A DNA stretch of 64,000 nucleotides from Bolinopsis microptera (GCF_026151205.1 NC_087073.1:19744837-19808836); one strand, 5' to 3'; positions 1 to 10,860 are shown, numbered from the stretch's first letter. Notes: generated from the letters alone by a model not told the origin. Numbers and translations are program-made.

Positions 1-407
1 TGCGTTTTGGAAGAAAATATGACCCACCCACCCAACGTCACGTACGATTCTGACCATATATGATTCCCCCCGCTGTTTGACAGTGTAATTTTCATTCTGA
101 CGGAGGAGGAGCGAATTAACAATAATTCAAACTCAAAAACATCAACATCTTTAAACAAATTTCAGTAATAATTCTGACAAAAATAATCTAAGATCCGAAA
201 TAAAGATAAACTAATATACAAATTTTCAATTTTCAATCATAAATCATCAGTACTAGTGACTATAAGTTCAGTTTGAGTCGTATACACATTTATATATATT
301 ATTTTACTGGTTACTCAACAAAGCCTAAGTATAGACAAAAATCATTTAAAGAACATACAAAATCCAAAGAAATTCAAAACCATCCAAAATATTATCTGGA
401 TCATTTT
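1..407. other. Non-coding flank, no gene seen
   Basis: AT-rich sequence downstream of the oxidoreductase gene, which is on the minus strand. It probably includes that gene's 3'UTR. The short open frame here has no family features and no codon pattern distinguishing it from background. Confidence 0.5.
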
Positions 408-1406
408 CTAATCCATTTTGAAGACTATCTTTCCTTTGGCCCTCCTACTTTTCAGCAGATCAAAACCCTTCTCAACTGCCTCAGCAGTAAAAGGTAACTC
501 CTCTGCTATAACTGGTTTTAAATACTCCTGAACTCCTTCTGAGTTTGTCCAGCCATCATCCACTAACTTAGCAAGTTGTTGTAAATCTTCAGGGTTCGTC
601 TCCAAATTCATCAAATGCTGGTTAGCCTTAAAACCTATGGTGAACTTCCGTAGCCACATGTCTGCACTACCATTGATTGCAACGTACTGCCCATGTTTTT
701 TATCTGCAGTGGCAGGTTTCAGTAATTCCATTGAAATGTTTTTGTAGTCCTCGCCACCCCCACTATTAGTGGCAGCATCATAAATCACATCAAACTGTAA
801 TTCAGGGTTAATAGCCCCTGATTCATTAAGACAGTAATCTTTAATAGTCTGCTTAGTGTAATCTATAACATCAGTTGCTCCCAGAGATTTTACAAATTCC
901 TCATTTTTACCACTGCAAACCCCAACAATATCTTTAGCTCCCATAGATTTAGCAACCTGGATCCCAGCAGTACCACACCCACCACTAGCCCCAATTACCA
1001 GAACACGATCATCCTTGCTGACCTTTCCAAAGTCCCTTAATGCTTGAAGTGTCGTCATATACGTAACATACATTCCAGAAGCTTCCACGAATGAAGCATT
1101 TTTAGGTTTCAGAGCAACTCCAGCTGGCTTAGAAACAGTGAACTCGGCTAAACTTCCATTCCAACTACCACCATAAACTTCATCTCCGACCTTTAACTCG
1201 TCCCCAACCTTATCACCCTTCTCTTCAACAACACCAGCAAAATCAATACCTGTAACGGGCCCTTTCATCGGCCATCCGATCTTGTAATCCACTGGGTTGA
1301 TAGCTGCTGCTTTTACACGAACAAGGATACTGTCCGCACTGCATTTGGGCTTTGCATAGTTCGATTGAAAGGATACATTTCCCCGACTGAAAACAGCAGC
1401 TTTCAT
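408..1406 (-). CDS. MDR-family NADPH-dependent oxidoreductase (quinone oxidoreductase / RTN4IP1-like), intronless
   Basis: Encodes 332 residues, a normal length for medium-chain dehydrogenase/reductases of the quinone oxidoreductase branch. The N-terminal GroES-like half runs MKAAVF...VRVKAAAINPVDYK and GIDFAGVVEEKGDKV...VGDEVYGG. The nucleotide-binding Rossmann motif is VLVIGASGGCGTAGIQVAK near residue 140. The C-terminus, ending SRRAKGKIVF, is typical of the family. The catalytic-zinc ligands of true alcohol dehydrogenases are absent, so reduction of a quinone or enone by NADPH is the likely chemistry; the substrate cannot be read from sequence. The whole gene is one exon. The ATG at 1406 is preceded on the minus strand by TTTTACTAG|G, a splice-acceptor-like sequence, which supports this start. 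It is the last of four co-oriented minus-strand genes. Confidence 0.9.
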   Translation of the reverse strand: MKAAVFSRGNVSFQSNYAKPKCSADSILVRVKAAAINPVDYKIGWPMKGPVTGIDFAGVVEEKGDKVGDELKVGDEVYGGSWNGSLAEFTVSKPAGVALKPKNASFVEASGMYVTYMTTLQALRDFGKVSKDDRVLVIGASGGCGTAGIQVAKSMGAKDIVGVCSGKNEEFVKSLGATDVIDYTKQTIKDYCLNESGAINPELQFDVIYDAATNSGGGEDYKNISMELLKPATADKKHGQYVAINGSADMWLRKFTIGFKANQHLMNLETNPEDLQQLAKLVDDGWTNSEGVQEYLKPVIAEELPFTAEAVEKGFDLLKSRRAKGKIVFKMD

Positions 1407-2369
1407 CCTAGTAAAATTTTAAATGGAGTTACTTTATTAGATAGCGATAGGTAGTACAAATGTGAGATGGATACAACACTGATACGATTAAATGAAGCTA
1501 AGATGTGGGCCTTATTACTTTATTATTTGAGTGGTGCACAGAATTGCTCAGAATTAAGTTTAAACTAAGGGATTAAAGAACATGAGCTCACTTGATGCAA
1601 TTAGCACTGTATAATCTTTATTCTGTGTTTCCCTGTTTATACTTGTGTTTGAATTCAGAACCACAGGAAATGAGTACACAAATACTGGTTGAAATGAGAG
1701 TTAAATAATACATTGTCATACTGTAGTACTACAATAATATCATAATCTTAAGATGAGTATTTCATCAAAAAGTAAAATTTATTAATTTGTGATACTAAAA
1801 TTCGAAAATGTCCTCAAATGGCCTTAAAATAATTATTGCTGTTAAAACCTTTTAAAATGATACAATGAAAAACCATATTAAAGTAATAAAATAAATATCA
1901 GAAACAAATTAAAATAAGAAAATGAGTAAAATATAATATATAAAAAATTGTAAGCATGTTCAATTAGTTTGTCTTTACCATGTTTACACTTTCACAGTAA
2001 ACAAAATACAGGCACACATCCCCACACACAGAAAGCTAATATATTATATATTTTGTCAGATCTTTTAAAAATGTCCTCTTTGGCACCAAGAGTCCCAGAC
2101 TCCTAGACTCCTGTGTTTTTGGATGTGGGCCAACATACACACGGTCTTTTTTTTCAAGTTCGAACCTTAATGTGAGAAATGATCCTGAGTATCCATTGTA
2201 AACATTTTGCGTCTTGAACCTTCATTCTGATAGTTAATCTTCTGGTATTTCTCGGGTCAGTCTCTCTATAAAATATCTAAAGAAGTTCCCAAGTCGCAAC
2301 TAAAAGACAAAAGAAGCTTTGCCTGTCTTAGTTTGAAACGAAGTTTATGTTTTACATCCAAAATGTGCT
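1407..2369. other. Intergenic, AT-rich
   Basis: Lies between the zinc-finger gene and the oxidoreductase gene, both on the minus strand. It presumably holds the zinc-finger gene's 3'UTR and whatever leader serves the oxidoreductase gene. I see no open frame with family features, RNA gene or inverted repeat. Confidence 0.5.
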
Positions 2370-4544
2370 TCAAGGTTGTATACTGTGTGTTCTTTGATGT
2401 CTGATCAGAGTACACTTCACATTCACAGCATACGAGCATAATGAACACTTGAATGACTTTCCCACTGAATCATGAGATTTTTGATGTTTGTCCAAACCGC
2501 CTTTAGTTGTAGCTGCAAATGGGCACTTTGAACACTTGTAAGGTTTACCAGTCGCAGTATGGATTCTTTGGTGAACTTTTAGCTGTGAATTTAGTGTGGC
2601 AGCAAATGAACATTCAGAACATTTGTATGGCCTCTCACCAGTGTGTGTTCTTTGGTGGGATGTAAGGGTTGATTTATGGGCAGCAGCAAAAGGGCACACT
2701 GAACACTTGTATGGTTTCTCTCCAGAGTGGGTCCTCTCATGACACCGGAGATGTGATTTTTTTGATGAAGCATATGGACACAGCAGACACTTGTATGGTT
2801 TCTCACCTGAGTGAATCCTCTGATGACACCGGAGATGTGATTTTTGTGATGAAGCAAATGGACACAGTGGACATTTGAACGGTTTCTCTCCAGAGTGGGT
2901 TCGTTCATGAACATTCAGACTATCCTTGTGGGCTGTTGCGAAAGGACACTGTGTACACTTGTAAGGTTTTTCCCCTGTATGAAGCCTCTCATGAATTTTA
3001 AGGTGCATTCTTTGACTTGCGGTATACGGACATGAAGGGCATTGGTAAGGTCTTTCTCCTGAGTGTGTTTTCATATGGCTATTCAGATTAGCTGTTGCTG
3101 ACGCAGCAAATGAGCATAGAGAACATTTGTATGGCCTTTCACCAGTATGAGTTCTTTGGTGAACTTTAAGCTGTGAACTTTGTGCAGCAGCAAATGAACA
3201 TTCAGAACATTTGTATGGCCTCTCCCCAGTGTGTATTCTTTGGTGGGATGTAAGGCTTGATTTTTGGGCAGTAGCAAAAGGGCACACTGAACACTTGTAT
3301 GGTTTCTCACCTGAGTGAGTCCTCTGATGATTCCGGAAATGTGCACTATGTGATGAAGCATATGGACACAGTGGACATTTGAATGGTTTCTCTCCAGAGT
3401 GGGTTCGTTCATGAACATCTAGACCATTCTTGTGGGCTGTTGCAAAAGAACACTGTGTACACTTGTAAGGCTTATCCCTTGTATGAATCCTCTCATGAAT
3501 TTTAAGGTGAATTCTTTGACTTGCGGTATACGGACATGAAGGGCATTGGTAAGGTCTTTCTCCTGAGTGTGTTTGCATATGCCTATTCAGATTATATTTT
3601 GTTGACGCAGCAAATGAGCATAATGAACATTTATAAGGCTTTGCCTCTATATGGATCCTCTGATGATCTCTAAGAGCCTTCTTTTGTGTAGTAGCAAATG
3701 TACATAAGGTGCATTTGTGTGGTTTTATCCCAGAGTGTATTATCACATGTTTGTTCAGATCACCTTTAGCTGCTGCAGCGTAAGAACACAAAGGACACTT
3801 ATATGGTCTTTCAACAGTGTGCGTCTTTTGATGTCTATTTAGAGTAGCATGTGAAGCTGCAGCAAATGGACATTGTGAACATTTATAAGGTTTCTCCCCT
3901 GTATGTGTTCGTTGGTGACTTTGAAGATGGCCTTTCTGTGATGCAGTATAAGGACACTGGACACATCTGAATGGTTTACTTTTGGCACTGCTTCTGGTCT
4001 GCATCTTCAAAATATCCCCCTCTGCTGTTGCACAAATGGAAGACAAATCATCACTTGGTGAGGTTGTTTTATCATGCAAGATAATTTCAGTGGACTGAGA
4101 AAACATCTCCCCATCATCTTTATCAGCTCTGCCTTCTGCTGAAGTTGGACTATTATTAGCATCCGAACTCTCTACTGCAGGGCAATCCTGTTCTGGCGAT
4201 ATCAAGTCATCATCTTGAGACGAAAACTCTTCATGATTAATATGAGAAGCATTTCTGTCGAAAGTCATCTGATCATGGTGTTGCTTCACATGTTCCATGA
4301 ATGTGGAATCTGAGTAAAAGTGCTCTGCACAGATAGGACAAATAAAACCAACTGACTCTCCTTCAGGTTCACATTTAATTTCTCTTTTCGTCAAATTATT
4401 TGATGTTTCATGTTCTTTGATGTGACCAACAAAATTATCTTCAGTGAAGAAATGTAAAGCACATATTGGACAGAGGAAATTGCCCAAAATAGCCGAGGGA
4501 TCTTCTTGTTCAGACTTTATTTCTTGTTTTATCCTGAACGACAT
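2370..4544 (-). CDS. C2H2 zinc-finger array protein, 21 fingers, intronless
   Basis: Encodes 724 residues in one exon. Two N-terminal fingers stand apart (FLCPICALHF...H, FICPICAEHF...H). An acidic Ser-rich spacer follows, then 19 near-continuous C2H2 fingers with TGEKPYKC/SGEKPYKC linkers, ending about 10 residues before the stop. Such arrays bind DNA in the nucleus; target and regulatory sign are unknown. The N-terminus has three perfect SUMO-consensus tetrapeptides (IKQE, IKSE, IKCE). Fingers 7-12 and 13-19 are a duplicated block: the order SLCSFAAS, CPSCPYTASQR, CTQC.FATAHK, CPLCP.ASS, CSVCPFA, CSECSFAA recurs, with one extra CxLCPYASS finger in the second copy. The ATG at 4544 follows CTAAAATTTCAG|G, an acceptor-like sequence. 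All fingers I checked keep both Cys and both His. Confidence 0.93.
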   Translation of the reverse strand: MSFRIKQEIKSEQEDPSAILGNFLCPICALHFFTEDNFVGHIKEHETSNNLTKREIKCEPEGESVGFICPICAEHFYSDSTFMEHVKQHHDQMTFDRNASHINHEEFSSQDDDLISPEQDCPAVESSDANNSPTSAEGRADKDDGEMFSQSTEIILHDKTTSPSDDLSSICATAEGDILKMQTRSSAKSKPFRCVQCPYTASQKGHLQSHQRTHTGEKPYKCSQCPFAAASHATLNRHQKTHTVERPYKCPLCSYAAAAKGDLNKHVIIHSGIKPHKCTLCTFATTQKKALRDHQRIHIEAKPYKCSLCSFAASTKYNLNRHMQTHSGERPYQCPSCPYTASQRIHLKIHERIHTRDKPYKCTQCSFATAHKNGLDVHERTHSGEKPFKCPLCPYASSHSAHFRNHQRTHSGEKPYKCSVCPFATAQKSSLTSHQRIHTGERPYKCSECSFAAAQSSQLKVHQRTHTGERPYKCSLCSFAASATANLNSHMKTHSGERPYQCPSCPYTASQRMHLKIHERLHTGEKPYKCTQCPFATAHKDSLNVHERTHSGEKPFKCPLCPFASSQKSHLRCHQRIHSGEKPYKCLLCPYASSKKSHLRCHERTHSGEKPYKCSVCPFAAAHKSTLTSHQRTHTGERPYKCSECSFAATLNSQLKVHQRIHTATGKPYKCSKCPFAATTKGGLDKHQKSHDSVGKSFKCSLCSYAVNVKCTLIRHQRTHSIQP

Positions 4545-4920
4545 CCTGAAATTTTAGTAAAGTTAAAAAAGAGCTTTTAAATATAACTTAACTAATGAAA
4601 TATAGCCTAGGTGTAGACTTTTACATCGGATCGTCACAGATATTTTAGTAAGTAAATTAAAAGATTAATTGTATCAAATACATTTTACAGGATTGTGGTT
4701 TATAAAAAGCAAGCGTTTGTTTTGTGAAAAGAATGAAAATATGAACGGAGGTCAAAATAATTTAGTAATTACACACAACAATATCATATTATATATATAT
4801 TATACATAATATTATATATGTTTCTGTACAATAAAAGATAAAACACATCATAATTGGTTATCTTCAGCATTAATATGCTTGTCACAAGAAAATTTTAGTC
4901 GCAAGCATTACTTGTGGTTT

Positions 4921-6333
4921 TCATTTAAAAACATTAAAGAAGGGGAAAGCACTATTTTCAGGGTCCAATAAATCAACCAAAAAACAAAGTGTCCCGGCCC
5001 ATCCCTCATAAAGAGAGAACGGGCAGTCAGGATTTCTAGCTTCAGCAGTAAACTCTTCTGTAAACATGAACTGGCCGAATTGGTGAGCCCGATATAAATG
5101 TTTGAGGTGCCCAGTAGCCCGATACAAAGCCAGGAATGCATAACCACTCCCTGCAACACCGTGACAAATGCCCGGTCCCTTCAGAAGTAAGCCGTGTTTC
5201 CAAAGATTGTCACCACCTGCTCTTAAAGCTGCATCCCCAAACTTCTTATCCTGGATAATTTGAGTCATAAGTTAATGCATATTAATACTAAACATGTAAT
5301 TTTCATTTGTTAATAAAATCAATTTCAAAAGAAACAAAATATGGAAGTTAGTGCAAGGATATTGAAGTAAATTTTAAACACAATATCGATAAATAAAATA
5401 TACCTTCAACTCAAGGCTAGCTTTGATGAGAAAGTATATAACCCCAGGGGATCCATGACACCAATGCCACAGATGATCACGATTCTCATTCAAACAAGCT
5501 GGGTAATTATTATTCTCTGTTTCACAACTCAACAAACAATAACAAGCTGCTGTAACGTCCTTCATAGCTTCACTGTCCAGGTACTTGGAGTAAGCCAGCA
5601 GCATCTGTAATATTGCTGAGAGACCGTGTGCAGCTCCCAGGTAAAGACTGTCGTAGTAACTGTACATTAGGGGACTTGGAGAGTTTAGCTTAGCTGCGTT
5701 AGCTCTTCCTGACTGTATAATGGAGGTAACGATAGACTGAATAACATTGCTGGGTATGATATCCTCTCCCAGTTCTTGTTGAAGGTAGAGAGCTCCACAG
5801 AGGTATCCAGCACGTCCCACTAACAGTTCATCTCCTCCACAAGCTAAGAAGTCTACTGGTTTACACATCTTGTGAAGAGAAACAAACTGTTTAACATACT
5901 CTTCCGATTTTGCAGTGTCGCCTGTCCGTTCATAGAACACAGCAGCAAAGGCGTATACCCCAAGATGTCCCAGTAAAAATGCTGCACCTGTACAGTTTTT
6001 AGTTTCCGATTTCTTACGGCAGTATTCCAGAGATGCCTCCAAGTATTTGCAGGCTGTGGTGCGACACAACTCTCTGGATTCATCAGTGAGATGGGAGGAC
6101 TGTGACGTGTAGAACAAGCCGTAAGCAATTCCAGATAATCCAACATACAGACCACCATCTTCAGCTCTTGGATCTGCTTTAACACGTGACACTATCAGCC
6201 CTACTATATTGTCAATCTCTTGAATAATGTCTGATTTGTAGTTCGATTGTATAGCTTCTTTTGTGAGCTTAGTGTCGAAGTCATGAAGATGGTTTGTAAA
6301 ATAACGCTTTCTCCGCCCTAGATGATGGGCCAT
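4921..6333 (-). CDS. LANCL: LanC-like protein (LANCL family), two exons
   Basis: Exon 1 is 6333-5404 (310 codons), donor AAG|GTATAT. Exon 2 is 5250-4921 (109 codons plus stop), acceptor TTATCCAG|GATAAG. The junction is in phase 0 and the product is 419 residues, near the ~400 of animal LANCL proteins. The zinc site of the family is intact: Cys292 in HWCHGSPG, and Cys339-His340 in GICHGVAG. GLSGIAYG and GAAHGLSAIL are typical hairpin-barrel repeats. Animal LANCL proteins are cytosolic or membrane-associated, and add glutathione to dehydroamino acids in proteins; applying that here is inference. The ATG at 6333 follows GAAATTTTAAG|G, acceptor-like as in the two downstream neighbours. A termination codon in the intron would truncate an unspliced product. 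Confidence 0.93.
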
Positions 6334-7197
6334 CCTTAAAATTTCAGATTAAGAAATTAGCTGCAATAAAACATGGACATGCATTCGTTATTCATTTAAG
6401 ATTGCATATCAAATACCATCATAGTTTGTATCTAATTTCAACTAAACTTCAAGATTTGTAGGAGGTTGATTTGAATCAATGATATTTCATTATTAGATAA
6501 TATATCATTTAAAGGTTATAATGTAGACAAAAAGGGTTTCAACAACGAATAATAAATTATGTATGTTAGTAAATAGGATATAATTTAAAATTGAAAGCAC
6601 ATCGTTTTCATATAAATACTTAAATATAAACCCTTTTAATATAGAAAAGTTTTAGAAGTTTTAATCCAAATACTAATTTTAAAAGATAATTTATAGATAC
6701 GTTGATAATTTAATCAATGTAATTTATTTATATAATTAATTTTCATGTAACATCTTTAAAAAATTAACAGATACAGTATCGCAGATTGCAGGCAAAATTG
6801 TTAATTACCAATTGAAAGTCATTGAAATTCATGATAAACCAGTATGATGTTAATTTAAAAATGTAGGGTAAATTCGATATGATAAGTTAATCAAATATAT
6901 AATTCTGATAAAAACAGTAACAGCCCAGAGATACAAAATAGAAAATTCGTTAAAAACATTTGAAAAAATATGATTGATTAAAAATGTGACTTTTCCGTGC
7001 AATCAGAAATGAAATTCAATTAAGGCAAACAACATTGAACAAATTTGAGAATACAACAAAAATCTAAAAACATTGCCTTGATAAACCAATAGCAATTAAT
7101 AAGGAAGAAACTTTGTTCCAAATATCCCTTACTTATATCTTTATATAATAGTATAACAATATGTTGAACGAGTCAACTGAGTTTAAAAATGGAAGTA
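6334..7197. other. Intergenic, strongly AT-rich
   Basis: Separates the ankyrin-MYND gene from the LanC-like gene. It likely contains the 3'UTR of the former. No open frame, repeat or RNA gene is recognisable. Confidence 0.5.
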
Positions 7198-9122
7198 TTA
7201 AAATGTTTCAGCGTATGTGGTAGACAGGTTGACCTGGAGGTCGCCACTCTTCTTTTCAGTTGCAGCAAAGTAAGCTTTAACTCCTCCGTAACCTTTCTGT
7301 ATCACTTTCTTGTGAACCGCTTTGTAATTAGCATCTGAAATATTCGTTAATATGACAAATACAACCATCCTGTTGAAAACACATCGAGAAAATGATGTAA
7401 TTTTATGAATTCAAGGTAATCATAGACATAGACATAATTTCAAACTAAACTACATATCATAACGAATTTCAATCTTATCTTACACTTTGTACTTTTATAG
7501 TATATTTTGTAATATAATGCCAATAACTCACCACTCTCAACTATGTAGCATTTGTAGGAGCGGTCTTTGTTGTATACAAGCATTGGCCCATCTTCGGCTC
7601 CTTCAGCACCAAGGGATACCTGAGGTTTTTGAAATTTATAAATTTAATCAACCAATTCACAAAGATTAATCAGTAATAATTATAATTGGCAAACATTCAT
7701 TTAATTTAAAAGTCAAACAAAGGTTCCTAGGTTTGGTTTTTTCTAATTTGGTACAGGTGAATGTTTGATATTGATGACTTAAAAATGTAGAGGCAAAAAT
7801 AGTGGAAAAAGTCTTAGTTATCTTACCTGAATCTTAACTTTCATAGATTTTTCAGCTTGCGGCTTTTGGTTGTTTCCACGACTGCTTTTATCAACCTTTT
7901 TTGTTTTCTCATTGTATGTAATAAATTCTTTTCCATACGGATTGGTCACGGGTTTAACATACACTATATCACCCTCAGCCTTTGTAGCAGCCTGATGCTC
8001 CTTGCATGTGGGCTTGTGTGTCTTCCAGTCATGTGTTTGACAAGCCCTGCTACAATACCTCACTGACAAACAGCCTGCACATTTGCTCAGCTTACCAGAT
8101 CCATTACAATAAGTACAAACAGCATCTTCTTTATCATCACCACCATCTTTAGAACTTTGAGCTCGTTCAGATTTTGCCATGGCTCTGTAACCTTTCGAGA
8201 AAAGAGATGCTATTCTAGGAATACGACCTCCCATGGCCTGACATGAGATTCCGTCATTGTCTTTTAATGCAGGATTAGCACCTTTAGTAACCAAGAACTC
8301 AACAAATTCATAATTGAAATTCATTATGGGTTCAAAGAGTGGAGTGCAACCAAATCTGTTAACAGCATTAACATTTGCTCCATTTTCAACAAGAAGATGG
8401 GCAATACTCAAAGTGGTAGAGTTCCCAATCTGTGTCAAGCAATGATGCAGAGCAGTGTATCCAGCAACGTCCTTAACATCCAGTTTACAACCAGCCTCAA
8501 TAAGCAGCTTAGCCACAGTAATGTGGCTTTTGGAGGGAGATATTCTAGCCCCACAGATAACATGCAGAATTCCACAGAATCTAATCATACTCTCTCGTCT
8601 CTCTAGCAGCTTAAATTTGTCATCTTCACTGACAATTCCATTGATGTATTTTCTTACTTTTTCTTCATTGCCATAAAAGCAAGCCTTGCACCAATCTGAC
8701 AGCCTTCTATTGGTTTCAGGATTGTAGTCAAAACCTGTGGACCATTGTGTTCTCAGCTTCATAGCTTCAAATCCTTTCAACGGAGATTGATCACCATTTC
8801 CAAAGGGATCACTATCATGATCAATTATTCCAGCTTGTGATTCCAGATATCTTGCAAGAAACTCTATTTCCCCTTCTCGCTCTGCATCTTTATGTTGTTT
8901 AAACGCAGCCTTGGAAGCCTTACCGAGCTTGACATCATTCCTACCAGTCATTTCTTTTAACCCCTGCTCAATTATTTCATGTCCATTTTCATCACCATCA
9001 AGCCCAAGTCTAACAAGATCAGCAACCACTTCTGTGATTTTAGTAGTTGTTTTTCGGTACTGCTTGAAGAACTTTGTACCATCATCTTCACCAAATTCTT
9101 GATCTTTGTGACCACTTGACAT
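7198..9122 (-). CDS. Ankyrin-repeat protein with MYND zinc finger, three exons
   Basis: Exon 1 is 9122-7827 (432 codons, donor CAG|GTAAGA). Exon 2 is 7619-7532 (acceptor CTCAG|GTATCC, donor AGTG|GTGAGT). Exon 3 is 7334-7198 (acceptor TTTCAG|ATGC). Phases match and give 506 residues. Residues 1-150 are charged and helical. A run of ankyrin repeats follows (AGYTALHHCLTQIG, LLVENGANVNAVNRFGCTPLF, VTKGANPALKDNDG). A MYND finger lies at about 336-376 with the C-X2-C, C-X2-C, YC-X3-C and H-X3-C ligand pattern. Roughly 130 further residues after it are Lys-rich, with no named domain. MYND fingers bind proline-rich partners and ankyrin repeats bind protein, so a cytosolic adaptor is the safest guess. 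It does not look like a direct ANKMY2 orthologue, in which domain order and spacing differ. An acceptor-like TTATTGTAG lies 18 nt before the ATG. Confidence 0.9.
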
Positions 9123-9350
9123 GTTTATTGTTGAAGTTACCTACAATAATTACATTACACTTTACTTTAATCATTAATTATTAATAAACATACTGTTTCA
9201 GAACTTACATCAAATAAACAACCAACTTGAAATTTTGGGAAAGCATTTCAATTATCAAACCACATGTGTCTGGAAATTTTGGAGTTCCTAACTCAAAACG
9301 TTCTCACTTTATGGTGACAAAAGAGAAAAAGAGGGAGTGCTGTGCCACAC

Positions 9351-9638
9351 CAGTGGCGTAACGAAGGGCCCTGCTGACCCCGCTGTGCAGGGGGGCGCCG
9401 TATTAGGGGGGCGCCAAATCGTCGTTTGAATGTGGGACAGTTTCGAAAACTTAACTAAAGTACTAGCAAAACTGCGCGTTTTGCTCTAGATACACACTTT
9501 TTTAGAGATTTTACCGGCGTATCCTCTAAAATCACCTAATTTGTTTAATTTTAGGGAGGGGCACCAAAAGGGGAGGGGGCGCCAACAGGGGGGCGCCTTT
9601 GCGGCAGGGGGGCGCCAACAGGCAACGTTACGCCACTG
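9351..9638 (+). mobile_element. hAT-type MITE, copy 1 (CAGTGGCGTAAC family)
   Basis: A 288-bp element with terminal inverted repeats CAGTGGCGTAACG / CGTTACGCCACTG and no coding capacity. It is flanked by a perfect 8-bp target duplication TGCCACAC (9343-9350 and 9639-9646). An 8-bp duplication with CAG..CTG termini is the hAT-superfamily pattern. The interior is G-rich (ggggggcgcc blocks) at both ends. Confidence 0.9.
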
Positions 9639-9770
9639 TGCCACACCCTTTGTAATCGATGAAATTTTACGAAAATTCTAGGAAATCTAAGTTTGACCCA
9701 TATCTATATTCTCTAAATTTTTTAAGCAATTTTAATTCCAATTACGTAAGTTATTTAATGGTTGCGTGTG

Positions 9771-9798
9771 GGTAGTTACTTTTGTGCCACCCTGTATG
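9771..9798. repeat. Solo mariner-like terminus
   Basis: The sequence TTACTTTTGTGCCACCCTGTA resembles the right terminus of the mariner-type MITE at 25553-25831. No partner terminus is visible nearby, so it is probably a remnant. Confidence 0.4.
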
Positions 9799-9980
9799 TT
9801 TACTTATGCAATGTATTTCTTGAAAGTGTTGTTTTCTTTATAGTATTATGTTTACAATAAACTACAATGTATAGTAATATGTTTACAGTACACTACAATG
9901 TATAATAGTAATATGTTTACAATATGGACTGAAGAGGTATCTTAACAAGATTCTTGATCTTTTGGCAATTAACCCTCAAT

Positions 9981-10306
9981 CAGTGGCGTAACAAAGGGCC
10001 CTGCTGACCCCACTGTGCGGGGGGGAGGGGCGCCGTCTTAGGGGGGCGCCAAATCGTCGTTTGAATGTGGGAAAATTTCGAAAACTTAACTTAAGTACTA
10101 GCAAAACTGCGCATTTTGCTCTAGATACACACTTTTTTAGAGATTTTACAGGCGTATCCTCTAAAATCACCTAATTTGTTCAAATTTAGGGAGGGGCACC
10201 AAGAGGGGAGGGGGCACCAATAGGGGGAGCTTCTTCTTTATTCTGAATATTTGTTTTATTCTTCGGCTGGGGGGGGGGGGCGCCAACACGCAACGTTACA
10301 CCACTG
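9981..10306 (+). mobile_element. hAT-type MITE, copy 2 (CAGTGGCGTAAC family)
   Basis: Same family as 9351-9638. Inverted repeats are CAGTGGCGTAACA and GTTACACCACTG, with a perfect 8-bp duplication CCCTCAAT (9973-9980 and 10307-10314). It carries extra sequence near the right end (cttcttctttattctg) and a long G run, which account for the larger size. It is inserted beside SINE-like sequence. Confidence 0.9.
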
Positions 10307-10359
10307 CCCTCAATCACGATTCTCTGATCAGTCAGAGGTCAGAGGGCACGGAAACATTA

Positions 10360-10577
10360 AACAATTGTGTAACTCCGCATAGATCCAACCAATAGTAATG
10401 TCGATGTATTGAAGTGAAATCCTAAAAAGATTCTTCATCTTTTGGCAGGGACTCCCCTCATTTCGCATAGATCCAATAGATCCTTAACTACTCCCTATAC
10501 TTGGTGACACTGCAATTCAAACCCTAGACCAGTGCAGATGGCAGAACCTTTAATCACTACGCCACTTAGCCTCTAAG
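10360..10577 (-). repeat. tRNA-derived SINE
   Basis: On the minus strand the head reads GGCTAAGTGGCGTAGTGATT, a good RNA polymerase III A box. About 35 nt on, GGTTTGAATTGC is a degenerate B box. The downstream part repeats the module CGCATAGATCCAA twice. A related tail (AAGATTCTTGATCTTTTGG) occurs at 9949-9965, so at least two copies or one broken copy are present. A functional cloverleaf is not formed. Confidence 0.65.
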
Positions 10578-10704
10578 ATAAATCAATATCATGATTCATA
10601 GACTTGAAAGTTACAAATTTATGGTATGGTACCACATAACATTCTAAATTAAAAAAGGGAGCTTAATGAGGAAATGGAAGAGGCTGAGAGAGACTTGGTC
10701 GGTG

Positions 10705-10705
<1 letters not shown>

Positions 10706-10735
<30 letters not shown>

Positions 10736-10848
10736 GGGACCCCCAACCCATGTAGCTGAGACACCTCACAGCAAGTAGACCAAAGTGGCTCTTGCTTGTG
10801 AAAGGTGCGTCAACTACCCGCCGAAGCGGTGGGTTGGGAGTCCCCCCT
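10706..10848. repeat. Poly-A run plus short inverted-repeat element
   Basis: About 29 adenines are followed by GGGGGGACCCCCAACCCA. Its near-perfect inverse TGGGTTGGGAGTCCCCCC lies about 80 bp further on, so the stretch can fold into a long hairpin. Flanking target duplications are not evident. It may be a small MITE or a retroposed RNA. Confidence 0.45.
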
Positions 10849-10860
10849 GGGATCATTTCG

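Noticed and set aside
2591-3418. Two long alternative-frame proteins within the zinc-finger gene
   Set aside because: They are out-of-frame readings of the tandem finger repeats; their own periodicity mirrors the finger linkers.
7818-9122. ANKMY2 orthologue
   Set aside because: Both have ankyrin repeats and a MYND finger, but the N-terminal extension, repeat spacing and the ~130-residue C-terminal tail do not match well enough to assign the symbol.
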